This document shows, one piece after another, positions 19,988 to 30,600 of a DNA stretch of 64,000 bases (its first letter is position 1; each line of letters starts with the position of its first letter). The stretch covers positions 1 to 64,000 of the forward strand of contig NZ_BMZT01000004.1 of NCBI RefSeq assembly GCF_014652935.1. The letters run 5' to 3'. Made by a program: the position numbers and the translations under genes. The notes below the pieces were generated by a model. The model made no database searches and had not been told where the DNA came from. It was given only the letters and a program-made list of their open reading frames with translations. Source of the stretch: Luteimonas padinae (GTDB taxonomy: Bacteria > Pseudomonadota > Gammaproteobacteria > Xanthomonadales > Xanthomonadaceae).

Positions 19988-20776
19988 ATGGATGTCGCAC
20001 GAGCCCTCTCTCCCTCGACCGAATGGTCGCTTTCGACGGTGCAGCAGCCGTCCACCGCCCGCATGGCCATGGCGGCCGCCGCCGATCCGGACGCCGACCT
20101 CGTCGCCCACCTGCAGGACCTGGCCGACAGCGGCGGCATCGAGGACTTCCTCGACCAGGTCGGCAGCGCGATCTCGCTGGCCGGCGGCGACCCCACCTTC
20201 GGCGAACACCTCGATCCGCTGCTCGGCCGCATCCGCGACGCGTTGGGCGAGATCGACGTGCGGGGCCTGCCGCGCGTGGAGCGTGACGCGGTGGAGTCCA
20301 CGATTGACGCGCTCGACGCCCACCTCGGCAACGATGGCGTCGACGGTCCGGATGCGCCCGAGGATCCCGACGGTCCCGACGCCCCGGTGCAGGTGCCCGG
20401 CGGCGGCCTCGAGGCCCACGAAGAGGTCGGCGGCCACCTGATCGAGCGCCATGTCGGCAAGAGCGAGGAATGGCTGGTCGACCGCGTGCGCCGCGACAAC
20501 ATCAGCGCCGCCTCCAGCTTCCGCGACCTCGGCGAAGCCGAGCACTTCGTCGCCGCCACCCTGTCCGAGCACCAGGACCGCATCGATGCCTGGGTCGATG
20601 GCAAGGGCGGCAACCGCCTGGTGATCGACGCGAGCTTCGACGCCAGCACCGGCATCTCGGTGAAGCGCGGCGAGTCCAACGCCGAGGACGTGTTCTCGGT
20701 GAAGCTGGTGCTGGAACGCTCTGACAGGCTCGACACCGGCTATCGCATCGTCACCGGCTATCCTTCAACGCCCTGA
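19988..20776 (+). CDS. bacterial RNase A-like toxin (CdiA-CT type)
   Basis: A 262-residue protein whose C-terminal half (about 140-262) matches the bacterial RNase A-like toxin domain known from CdiA-CT proteins. The expected catalytic pattern is present: His155 and Arg166 (HVGKSEEWLVDR, spacing 11) and Thr256/Tyr258 in the terminal VTGYP. This is the same spacing I recall for the Yersinia kristensenii toxin (His175, Arg186, Thr276, Tyr278). The N-terminal part (1-115) is an unrecognised helical module, joined by an Asp/Pro/Gly-rich linker (116-140). It has no signal peptide and no large delivery domain. The immunity gene follows 21 bases after the stop. Confidence 0.85.
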   Translation: MDVARALSPSTEWSLSTVQQPSTARMAMAAAADPDADLVAHLQDLADSGGIEDFLDQVGSAISLAGGDPTFGEHLDPLLGRIRDALGEIDVRGLPRVERDAVESTIDALDAHLGNDGVDGPDAPEDPDGPDAPVQVPGGGLEAHEEVGGHLIERHVGKSEEWLVDRVRRDNISAASSFRDLGEAEHFVAATLSEHQDRIDAWVDGKGGNRLVIDASFDASTGISVKRGESNAEDVFSVKLVLERSDRLDTGYRIVTGYPSTP

Positions 20777-20797
20777 TCCCGATCCCGAGGCCCCTGC

Positions 20798-21088
20798 ATG
20801 AGCGACACGCCCGCGCTTGAGAACTTCCTGTCCGCGTACTTCCACCAGGACTGGAGCATGGAGCACGACACCGCCACCGGCGTGGTCGAGGCCTACCTGG
20901 GCAGCGAGGCGGACGCGGAGATCGTCGCGGTGCGCGACGACCTCGCACGCCTTGCCGGCGAAGGACTGGACGAGGCCGCGCTCGGCGCGCGCATGCAGTC
21001 GCTGGGCAGCGAATACGACCCGACGCGCGACGGCGGCAGCTGGCAGGCGTGGCTGGCCACGCTGCAGGCGGCGTTCACCCGCCGCTGA
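20798..21088 (+). CDS. CdiI-type immunity protein
   Basis: A 96-residue acidic protein. It opens with LENFLSAYFHQDWSME, the hallmark of the contact-dependent growth inhibition immunity family CdiI_2; the rest is helical. By position and family it should bind and block the RNase A-like toxin encoded just upstream. A GAGG ribosome site precedes the ATG. Small size and acidity suit an inhibitor of an RNA-binding enzyme. Confidence 0.85.
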   Translation: MSDTPALENFLSAYFHQDWSMEHDTATGVVEAYLGSEADAEIVAVRDDLARLAGEGLDEAALGARMQSLGSEYDPTRDGGSWQAWLATLQAAFTRR

Positions 21089-21100
21089 GCCAGAACCGCC

Positions 21101-21176
21101 TGTAGGAGCGGCTATAGCCGCGACCCGGTCTGACCACCTGGCAATTCGCCATCGCGGCTATCGCCGCTCCTGCAGG
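21101..21176. repeat. REP-like inverted pair
   Basis: TGTAGGAGCGGCTATAGCCG (21101-21120) continues CGAC. Its near-inverted partner lies at 21151-21176 (ATCGCGGCTATCGCCGCTCC, then TGCAGG), with 25-30 unique bases between. Each unit is itself a palindrome, so the pair forms a cruciform of REP/BIME type. The same unit occurs at 27517 and 6420. It lies just after the immunity gene. Confidence 0.8.
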
Positions 21177-21212
21177 ACACCGGGCGCCAGAAGACGCCGG
21201 CGGGGCGGTGGT

Positions 21213-21800
21213 TCAGTAGCTGCCGCCGGCGCGGTGCGGATACGCGGCGAAGATGTCGCGGATGGTGGCGTCGATCGCGGCATCGCGCGCCGCCGCGTCC
21301 TGGTTGCGCTTCACCCGCCCCACCGCGATGCCCTCCCACACCAGCGCGTTGCGCTTCGCATCCACCAGGTCGATGTTCATCGTGCCTTCGGTGTAGCGAT
21401 GCACCGTGGTGCGATCGTGCCAGAACGGCACCGCGACATAGCCGCGATAGCGATAGCTGTAGTAGTAGGCGTAATCGACGTCGGGGATGGTGCTGACGTC
21501 GGTGCGCTGCTGCATGTAGGCGTTGATGTTGAGCCAGAGGTCGGGATCGTCCTCGCTGTAGCGGTAGCCGCGCGCCTCCATTTCGGCGCGCGCGGCGGCC
21601 TTCATGCGGCCGCTCACCAGGCTGGCATAGCCCTCGCGCTCGATCGCCAGCGGCGAATAGAAGGCGAAGCTGCGATAGGCGCTGAAGTCCGCGCGCGGAT
21701 CGGAGTCCGAACTGACGCGCGGGCCGGTGGCGCAGGCCGCCAGCAGCGCCAGCAGCAGCCCGGCCAGAAGCCAGCGGAGGGATGTGGGAATGCGTGTCAT
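21213..21800 (-). CDS. DUF4136 family lipoprotein
   Basis: A 195-residue lipoprotein: signal to LLAAC with Cys23 as lipidation site. The mature part has the DUF4136 layout, opening DPRADFSAYRSFAFYSP, then REGYASLVSGRMKAAARAEMEARGYRYSE, and ending in a KRNALVWEGIAVGRV segment that recurs in this family. A Tyr-rich stretch (DVDYAYYYSYRYRGY) is typical. Its function is unknown, probably envelope-associated. A 14-15-bp tandem repeat (GCGACGCTAGCACG twice, 21827-21855) lies just upstream of its start. Confidence 0.85.
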   Translation of the reverse strand: MTRIPTSLRWLLAGLLLALLAACATGPRVSSDSDPRADFSAYRSFAFYSPLAIEREGYASLVSGRMKAAARAEMEARGYRYSEDDPDLWLNINAYMQQRTDVSTIPDVDYAYYYSYRYRGYVAVPFWHDRTTVHRYTEGTMNIDLVDAKRNALVWEGIAVGRVKRNQDAAARDAAIDATIRDIFAAYPHRAGGSY

Positions 21801-21826
21801 GGTGGATCTCCCGTTCCTGGTGTGCG

Positions 21827-21855
21827 GCGACGCTAGCACGGGCGACGCTAGCACG
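21827..21855. repeat. two tandem copies of GCGACGCTAGCACG
   Basis: The 14-base unit occurs at 21827-21840 and, after one G, at 21842-21855. It lies 27 bases upstream of the DUF4136 lipoprotein start, so it may affect its promoter. It may simply be a small duplication. Confidence 0.6.
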
Positions 21856-21921
21856 CCGGCGACGGACGCCGCGTGATCCGCGGCGCCCGCGCCCGCCCGG
21901 CCGGCGCGCGTTTCCTTCCGT

Positions 21922-24014
<2,093 letters not shown>

Positions 24015-24104
24015 CGGCATTAGACCACATCGACGCGGACCCGCATGCCCAGCGGCCTCGGGCCGGTTAGTCTTGGCCACGGGGAATGGACGGGGAAGAA
24101 GGGA

Positions 24105-26051
24105 ATGGGGATCTGGATCGTAGCCGCGCTTGCGGCCTGCCTGGTGGCCGGCGCCGCCCCGGCCTTCGCGGCGGAACCGGTGCCGGTGGAGGCGTTTGCC
24201 TCGTCCAACAGCATCGGGATGCTGCGACTGTCGCCGGATGGGCGCCATCTGGCCGTTTCGGTCGATTTCGGTGACGGCAACCACGCGCTGACGGTGTACC
24301 GCCTGGAGGACATGCAGCAGACTTCCCTGCTGCGGTTGCCGCGCTATGAGCTGCCCGTGCAGACCCGCTGGGTGAGTCCGCAGCGACTGGTGATCGCCAA
24401 GGGCCGGAAGATGGGATCGCGCGAACAGCCCGTTCCGACCGGCGAGATCATCGCCAGCGATCTTGACGGCGGCAACCAGACGTACGTGTACGGATACCGG
24501 CAGTCCACGCGGACCCCGGGCCTGGAGCGGGGCTTCGGCCGGATCGAGGGCCTGCCGGACGTCGCCAACGGCCGCTTCTACATGCGCCGGCTTTCGCGCG
24601 GAACCAACCGCTCCCAGCTGTACGACGTGGATGCCACGAAGACCACGGCACGGCTGGTCGCCGACATTCCCGTGAAGGACCTGTCGTTCGTCCTGGATCG
24701 CGACGGTGTGCCCCGCTATGCGTTCGGCAGCGACAGCGACGACAACTACCTGCTGTACATGGCCGGCCCCGACGGGGACTGGACACCGGTCGATGCTTCG
24801 CAGATGGGAGGCAAGTTCGTGCCGTTCTCGCTGACCGGCGACGGGCGCCAGGTGTACGCGTGGTTCAGCCGGGAAGGCGGTCCGGCCGCGCTGGTGAAGG
24901 CCAACCCCGACGGCGGCGGCCGGCAGGTCCTGGCCAGAGACGCGTTCGCCAGCGTGGGCGATCTGGAATGGAGCCCCGGTCCTGCCGAGCCGTTCGCCGC
25001 GACCGTGGGCCAGGGCAAGCCGCAGCCGGTGTACTTCGATCCGGCCTCGCAGGAGGCGCAGCTGCACCAGGCGGTCGCCCGCAACTTCCCCGACAGCCAC
25101 GCCACATTCCTCAACCACAGCGACGACGGCGGCACCAGCCTGCTTTACGTGTACAGCGACCGCGATCCGGGCGCGTGGTACCTGTTCGACCGGGGCGCAT
25201 CGAGCCTGTCCAGGCTGATGGTGCGGCGCGAGGGCATCGATCCGGCGCGGATGGGCGAGCGCAGGCCGATCCGCTTCCATGCCGGCGACGGGATGGAACT
25301 GGGCGGCATCATGACGCTGCCGCAGGGCGTGTCCGACCCCTCGCGCCTGCCCATGGTCCTGCTGCCGCATGGCGGACCGCACGCCGAAGGCGACGCCTGG
25401 GCCTTCGACAACGACGCGCAGTTCCTCGCCAGCCGCGGCTACCTGGTGCTGCAGGTGAACTACCGCGGCTCGCAGGGCCGCGGCGAGGCCTTCGAACGGG
25501 CCGGATACCTGAACTGGGGCACGCGCATCCAGGACGACCTGCTCGATGGCGTGCGCTGGGCGATCGACCGCGGCTACGCCGACCCGCAGCGCATCTGCGC
25601 GTACGGAGCCAGCTTCGGCGCCTACTCGGCGATGATGGCCGCCGCCCGCGCGCCGGAGCTGGTCAAGTGCGCCGTCGGCCTCGCCGGGTTGTACGACCTG
25701 AAGATGATGTACAGCAAGGGCGACATCCGCTCGACCACCTACGGGCGCAACTACCTGTCACGGGTGATCGGTCGTGACGACGCGGAGCTGGCGGCGCATT
25801 CGCCGACCGCGCTGGCATCGCGCATCAAGGCCCCGGTCCTCCTGGTCCACGGCGAGATCGACGAGCGCACGCCGCTGGCGCAGGCCAGGGCGATGAAAGG
25901 CGCGCTGGAAAGGGCGGGCAACCCGCCCGAATGGGTGGTCGTGCCGAAGGAAGGCCACGGCTTCTACAACGACCGGAACAGCATCGACTTCTACCGCCGA
26001 CTGGAGTCGTTCCTCGCCCGGCACATCGGGCCCGCGCACGCAGGACCCTAG
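24105..26051 (+). CDS. S9 family (prolyl oligopeptidase-type) peptidase, exported
   Basis: A 648-residue serine peptidase. A signal peptide (to about residue 22, AFA/AEP) precedes a beta-propeller-like domain and a C-terminal alpha/beta hydrolase. The triad is Ser503 in GASFGAYS, Asp586 in GEIDERTP and His618 in KEGHGF. The oxyanion segment LLPHGGPHAEGD is present. Ala replaces the second Gly of the usual GxSxGG. Likely a periplasmic peptidase acting on short peptides. The start was chosen at the ATG that exposes the signal peptide and follows a GAAGGGA site. It is transcribed alone. Confidence 0.92.
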   Translation: MGIWIVAALAACLVAGAAPAFAAEPVPVEAFASSNSIGMLRLSPDGRHLAVSVDFGDGNHALTVYRLEDMQQTSLLRLPRYELPVQTRWVSPQRLVIAKGRKMGSREQPVPTGEIIASDLDGGNQTYVYGYRQSTRTPGLERGFGRIEGLPDVANGRFYMRRLSRGTNRSQLYDVDATKTTARLVADIPVKDLSFVLDRDGVPRYAFGSDSDDNYLLYMAGPDGDWTPVDASQMGGKFVPFSLTGDGRQVYAWFSREGGPAALVKANPDGGGRQVLARDAFASVGDLEWSPGPAEPFAATVGQGKPQPVYFDPASQEAQLHQAVARNFPDSHATFLNHSDDGGTSLLYVYSDRDPGAWYLFDRGASSLSRLMVRREGIDPARMGERRPIRFHAGDGMELGGIMTLPQGVSDPSRLPMVLLPHGGPHAEGDAWAFDNDAQFLASRGYLVLQVNYRGSQGRGEAFERAGYLNWGTRIQDDLLDGVRWAIDRGYADPQRICAYGASFGAYSAMMAAARAPELVKCAVGLAGLYDLKMMYSKGDIRSTTYGRNYLSRVIGRDDAELAAHSPTALASRIKAPVLLVHGEIDERTPLAQARAMKGALERAGNPPEWVVVPKEGHGFYNDRNSIDFYRRLESFLARHIGPAHAGP

Positions 26052-26097
26052 CGGGACGGGTCGCCAGGCAGGCGCCTGCCCGGCCGCGGCGGCGCGT
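26052..26097. other. short gap with a perfect palindrome
   Basis: Between the S9 stop and the korB remnant lies GGCAGGCGCCTGCC (26067-26080), a 14-bp perfect palindrome with no loop or T-tract. It is not a convincing terminator. Confidence 0.3.
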
Positions 26098-26466
26098 TCA
26101 GCGCAAGGCCGCGTTGATGCCGGCCAGGGCCTTGCTGCCGGGGCACAGCGCGGGGGCGTCGAGGGAGTTCAGCGGCGCCTCGACCGTCCCCAGGTGGCCA
26201 TGGAGGTCGCCGGCCTCCGGGTCGACGTGGAGCAGCCCGGTGACCACTTCGCCGCGCGCCTGGCGCTGCTGCAGATTCATGGCCGCGATCCGGTCGGGCG
26301 GGTCGTAGCCGCCGTCGAGCCGGCGCAGGCGCAGGACGCTGCCGTCGTGCTGGACCACGTCGAGCGTGCCGCCGGCCTCCTGCTCGTTCTTGATCGCCTC
26401 GCGCGCCGGGATCACGTCCAGCCGGTTCACCGCTTCGTTGTGCTCGCGCACGTGGTCGTAGCTGGC
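26098..26466 (-). pseudogene. korB: C-terminal remnant of 2-oxoacid:ferredoxin oxidoreductase beta subunit
   Basis: The 122 codons read through resemble the end of KorB-type beta subunits: SYDHVREHNEAVNRLDVIPA, VVQHDGSVLRLRRL, YDPPDRIAAMNLQQRQARG, EVVTGLLHVDP and CPGSKALAGINAALR. The TPP-binding and Fe-S parts (roughly the first two thirds of a protein of about 350 residues) are missing. Upstream of about 26466 the same open frame only mirrors the thrB strand and has no similarity. There is no start codon or ribosome site, and no korA nearby. It appears to be a decayed fragment left by a deletion or rearrangement. Confidence 0.75.
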
Positions 26467-26548
26467 CGAGGAGGTAGTCCGGGGTCCTGGAACTGCAGCC
26501 GATGCCGGAAAGCTTGCGCCGCGCTGTCGCGGCACCCGGGCACGGTGG

Positions 26549-26554
26549 GACAAT
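26549..26554 (+). promoter_or_regulatory. -10-like GACAAT just before thrB
   Basis: GACAAT ends 7 bases before the thrB ATG, the same arrangement as for the DedA/PAP2, lauroyl acyltransferase and EamA genes. No clear -35. Confidence 0.4.
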
Positions 26555-26561
26555 CCCGCGC

Positions 26562-27521
26562 ATGGACGCATCGCATCGGCAGGCCCGCGCCTTCGCGCCC
26601 GCGGGCGTGGGCAACATCGGCGTGGGCTTCGACCTGCTCGGCCACGTGATCGAGGGGCCGCGCGACGTCGCCACGGTGCGCCGCATCGACGAACCCGTGG
26701 TGCGGATCGATGCGGTCCGCGGCGAGGTCCGCGGCATCGGCCGCATCCCCCTCGACGCCGAAACCAACACCGCCGGGCGCGCATTGCTGCAGCTTCGCGC
26801 GGCACTCAGGCTGCCGCATGGCTTCGCGGTCGAACTCGACAAGGGCATCCCGCTCGGCTCCGGCCTTGCCGGCTCGGCGGCGTCCTGCGTGGCCGCACTC
26901 GTTGCAGCCAATGCCCTGCTGGACGCGCCGTTGCCGCGCGAAGCGCTCTATCCCTTCGCGCTCGAGGGCGAGTGGGCCTCGACCCACAGCCACCAGGGCG
27001 ACAACGTCGGCCCGATGCTGGTCGGCGGCGTGGCGCTGGCGACCTCCACCCTCCTGCTGAGGCTCGACGTGCCCGACTGGCTGCACTGCGTGGCCGTGCA
27101 GCCGGAGCTGGTGCTGGAAACCCGGCAGGCGCGCGCGGTCCTGGCCGAGCCGTATCCGCTGGAACAGGTGGTGCGGCACTCCTCGCACCTGGCGCTGTTC
27201 CTCACCGGGCTGTCGCGCGGCGACGCCGGCCTGATCGCCGACGGCCTGCATGACGTGCTGGTCGAGCCGCGGCGCGCGCCGCTGATCCCGGGCTTCGCCG
27301 CGGTGAAGCAGGCCGCGCTCGACCACGGCGCGCTCGGCGCCAGCATCTCCGGCGGGGGGCCGAGCTGCTTCGCCTGGTTCGCATCGCGCGCCGCGGCCGA
27401 GGCGGCCGCGCCCGACATGGTGGCCGGCTTCACCGCCGCCGGCGTCGCCGCCCGGGCGCACGTCTCGCCGGTGGCGGCCCCCCCCGCCGGACTCCTCGCC
27501 CCGCCAACCGCCCCCCTGTAG
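26562..27521 (+). CDS. thrB: homoserine kinase (GHMP family)
   Basis: Phosphorylates homoserine in threonine synthesis. It has 319 residues with the GHMP layout: FAPAGVGNIGVGFDLLG (11-27), ATP loop PLGSGLAGSAAS (97-108) and the C-terminal GASISGGGPSCFAWF. The HSHQGDNVGPMLVGG segment is characteristic of ThrB. No thrA or thrC is adjacent, so it is separated from the usual threonine operon. Its stop codon is made by the first bases of a REP element, so the last residues (about 300-319, Ala/Pro-rich) may be a recent extension. Confidence 0.93.
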   Translation: MDASHRQARAFAPAGVGNIGVGFDLLGHVIEGPRDVATVRRIDEPVVRIDAVRGEVRGIGRIPLDAETNTAGRALLQLRAALRLPHGFAVELDKGIPLGSGLAGSAASCVAALVAANALLDAPLPREALYPFALEGEWASTHSHQGDNVGPMLVGGVALATSTLLLRLDVPDWLHCVAVQPELVLETRQARAVLAEPYPLEQVVRHSSHLALFLTGLSRGDAGLIADGLHDVLVEPRRAPLIPGFAAVKQAALDHGALGASISGGGPSCFAWFASRAAAEAAAPDMVAGFTAAGVAARAHVSPVAAPPAGLLAPPTAPL

Positions 27522-27608
27522 GAGCGGCTACAGCCGCGACCGGGCTGGCCGCACCTCCGGACAAACAGGCGTGCAACCGGCGGTCGCGGCTGTAGCAGCT
27601 CCTACAGG
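27517..27608. repeat. REP-like inverted pair overlapping the thrB stop
   Basis: TGTAGGAGCGGCTACAGCCG (27517-27536) continues CGACC; the inverted partner is at 27582-27608 (GGTCGCGGCTGTAGCAGCTC, then CTACAGG), about 40 bases apart. The TAG of thrB lies within the first unit. The pair fills the gap between the convergent thrB and RND genes and could act as a bidirectional barrier to transcription or decay. Confidence 0.85.
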
Positions 27609-27624
27609 GAGGCCGGACCGCGGA

Positions 27625-30600
27625 TCAGGGCGATGCCGCGGGCGCGGGCGGCGGCGCCTCGTCCCGCTTCACGCGGAACCAGGCGGCATACAGCGCCGGC
27701 ACGAACAGCAGCGTCAGCACGGTCGCCACCGCCAGCCCGCCCATGATCGCCACCGCCATCGGCCCGAAGAACACGCTGCGCGACAGCGGGATCATGGCCA
27801 GGATCGCCGCCAGCGCGGTCAGCACGATCGGGCGGAAGCGGCGCACCGTGGCGTCGATCACCGCGTCCCAGCGCGCGTGCCCGGCGTCGATGTCCTGCTG
27901 GATCTGGTCGACCAGGATGATCGAGTTGCGCATCACCATGCCGGCCAGCGCGATCGTGCCGAGCAGCGCCACGAACCCGAACGGCACCCGGAACACCAGC
28001 AGGAACAGCACCGCACCCACCAGGCCCAGCGGGGCGGTGGCGAACACCAGCAGGCTGCGCGGGAAGCTGCGCAGCTGCAGCATCAGCAGCGTGGCGACCG
28101 CGAACAGGAACAGCGGCATGCCGGCCCGGATCGAATCCTGGCCGCGCGCGGAGTCCTCCAGCGTGCCGCCGGTCTCGAGCAGGTAGCCCGCCGGCAGCGC
28201 GTCGCGGATCCCGTCGAGCGTCGGCAGGATTTCCGCCACCACGTCCGCCGGCATCGCATCGCCGCGCACGTCGGCGCGCACGGTGACCGTGGGCAGCCGG
28301 TCGCGGTGCCAGATGATGCCGTCCTCGAAGGCGTATTCCAGCCGCGCGACCTGCGACAGCGGCACCGGGCTGCCGTCGGCGCCGTGCACGACCAGGTCAC
28401 CGAGCGCGTCGAGCCCGGTGCGCTCGTCGAGCGGGCCGCGCACCAGCACCTCGATCAGCTCGTCGCCTTCGCGGTAGACGGCCACCGACTGGCCCGACAG
28501 CGAGGCCGACAGGAAGCGCGCCAAGCCCTGCGAGTCCACGCCCAGCACCCGCGCGCGATCCTGGTCGACCACCAGGCGCACGACCTTGCTGGGCTCGTCC
28601 CAGTCGAGGTTGACGTTGGCCACGTGCGGATTCGCGCGCACCTGGTCGGCGACCTGGCGGGCGATCTCCCGCGCGCGGTCGGCGTGCTCGCCGGAGACCC
28701 GGAACTGCACCGGATAGCCTACCGGCGGGCCGTTTTCAAGCCGGGTCACGCGCAGCTGCAGCTCCGGGAACAGCGGCGCGGCCTCGTCGATCAGCCAGTC
28801 GCGCAGCGCCTCGCGCGACTCGACGTCGCGCGCGAGCACCACGAACTGCGCGAGGTTGGTCTGCGGCAGCTGCTGGTCCAGCGGCAGGTAGAAGCGCGGC
28901 GAACCGCTGCCGACGTAGGCGACGTGGTTCTCGATTCCCTCGCGCTCCGCGAGCAGGGCCTCCAGCCGGCGCGCGGCCGCGTCGGTGGCGCGCAGCGAAG
29001 CGCCTTCGGCCAGCTCGAGGTCGACCATCAGCTCCAGCCGCTGCGAATCCGGGAAGAACTGCTGCGGCACGAAGCGGAAGCCGAGCAGCGACAGCACCAG
29101 CAGCGCCACCGTCGCCGCGATCACCAGCCAGCGGTGCACCAGGCACCAGCCCAGCAGGCGGCGCAGGCGGCGGTAGAACGGGCGCTGGTAGGGGTCGTGG
29201 CCGTGCGCGTGCGGCGCGCGCGGCGCCAGCGCGAAGGCGTACTGCGGCCAGCGGTCGGCCAGGCGTTCGCGCCAGGCACGGTGGCGCGCGGCCAGCGAGC
29301 CTGGCTTCGGCGGCTGCGCCCCCGCGAAGTCCGGCAGCATCTTCTCGCCCAGCCAGGGGATGAACAGCACCGCCGCCACCCACGACACCACCAGCGCGAT
29401 CGTCACCACCTGGAACAGCGAGCGCGTGTACTCGCCCACCGACGAGGCCGCAGTCGCGATCGGCAGGAAGCCGGCGGCGGTCACCAGCGTGCCGGTCAGC
29501 ATCGGGAAGGCGGTGTGCGACCACGCATAGCCCGCGGCGGTGAAGCGGCTGTCGCCCTGCTCCATGCGGATGGCCATCATCTCCACCGCGATGATCGCGT
29601 CGTCCACCAGCAGGCCCAGCGCCAGCACCAGCGCGCCCAGCGACACCTTGTGCAGGCCGATGCCGAAGTAGTGCATCAGCGCGAAGGTCATCGCCAGCAC
29701 CAGCGGGATCGACACCGCCACCACCAGCCCGGTGCGCAGGCCCAGCGAGAAGAAACAGACCAGGAGCACGATCACCACGGCCTCGACCAGCACCCGCACG
29801 AATTCGCCCACCGATTCGCGCACCGCGGCGGGCTGGTCGGAGACCTTGTGCAGCTCCATGCCCAGCGGCAGCGTCGCCTGCAGGCGTTCGGCCTCAGACG
29901 CCAGGGTCTCGCCCAGCGCGAGGATGTCACCGCCTTCGCGCAGCGCCACGCCGATGCCGATCGCGTCCTCGCCCATGAAGCGCATGCGCGGCGCAGCCGG
30001 ATCGGCGTAGCCGCGGGTCACCTCGGCCACGTCGCCCAGGCGCAGGGTGCGGTCGCCGGCGCGCACCGGCAGCGCGCGGATGTCGTCGATGGAGCGGAAG
30101 GCGCCGTCCACGCGCAGCTGCACGCGGTCGCTGGCGGTCTCGACGAAGCCCGCGGGCGTGACCGCGTTCTGCTGCGCCAGCGCCTGCTGGATCGCCGCCA
30201 GCGGCACGCCGAGGTTGGCCAGGCGCACGTTGCTGGCCTCGATGAAGACCTTCTCGTCCTGCAGGCCGATCAGCTCGACCTTGCCGACATCGGGCTGGCG
30301 CTGCAGCTCCAGCTCGATGCGCTCGGCGTAGTCCTTGAGCACGGCGTAGTCGAAGCCTTCGCCGGTCAGCGCGTAGATGTTGCCGAAGGTGTCGCCGAAC
30401 TCGTCGTTGAAGAACGGCCCGACCACGTCCGCTGGCAGCGTGGCGCGGATGTCACCAACCTTCTTGCGCACCTGGTACCAGAGGTCGGGGACGTCGCGCG
30501 AGGGCAGCGCGTCGGCGGCCATGAAGATCACCTGCGACTCGCCCGGCCGCGAGTACGAGCGCACCATCTCGTAGCGGCCGGTCTCCATCACCGCCCGCTC

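Noticed and set aside
26067..26080. Intrinsic terminator after the S9 peptidase
   Set aside because: A 14-bp palindrome without loop or T-tract.
26467..26805. Upstream extension of the korB frame
   Set aside because: It runs antisense into thrB and shows no korB similarity; only the part to about 26466 is a real remnant.
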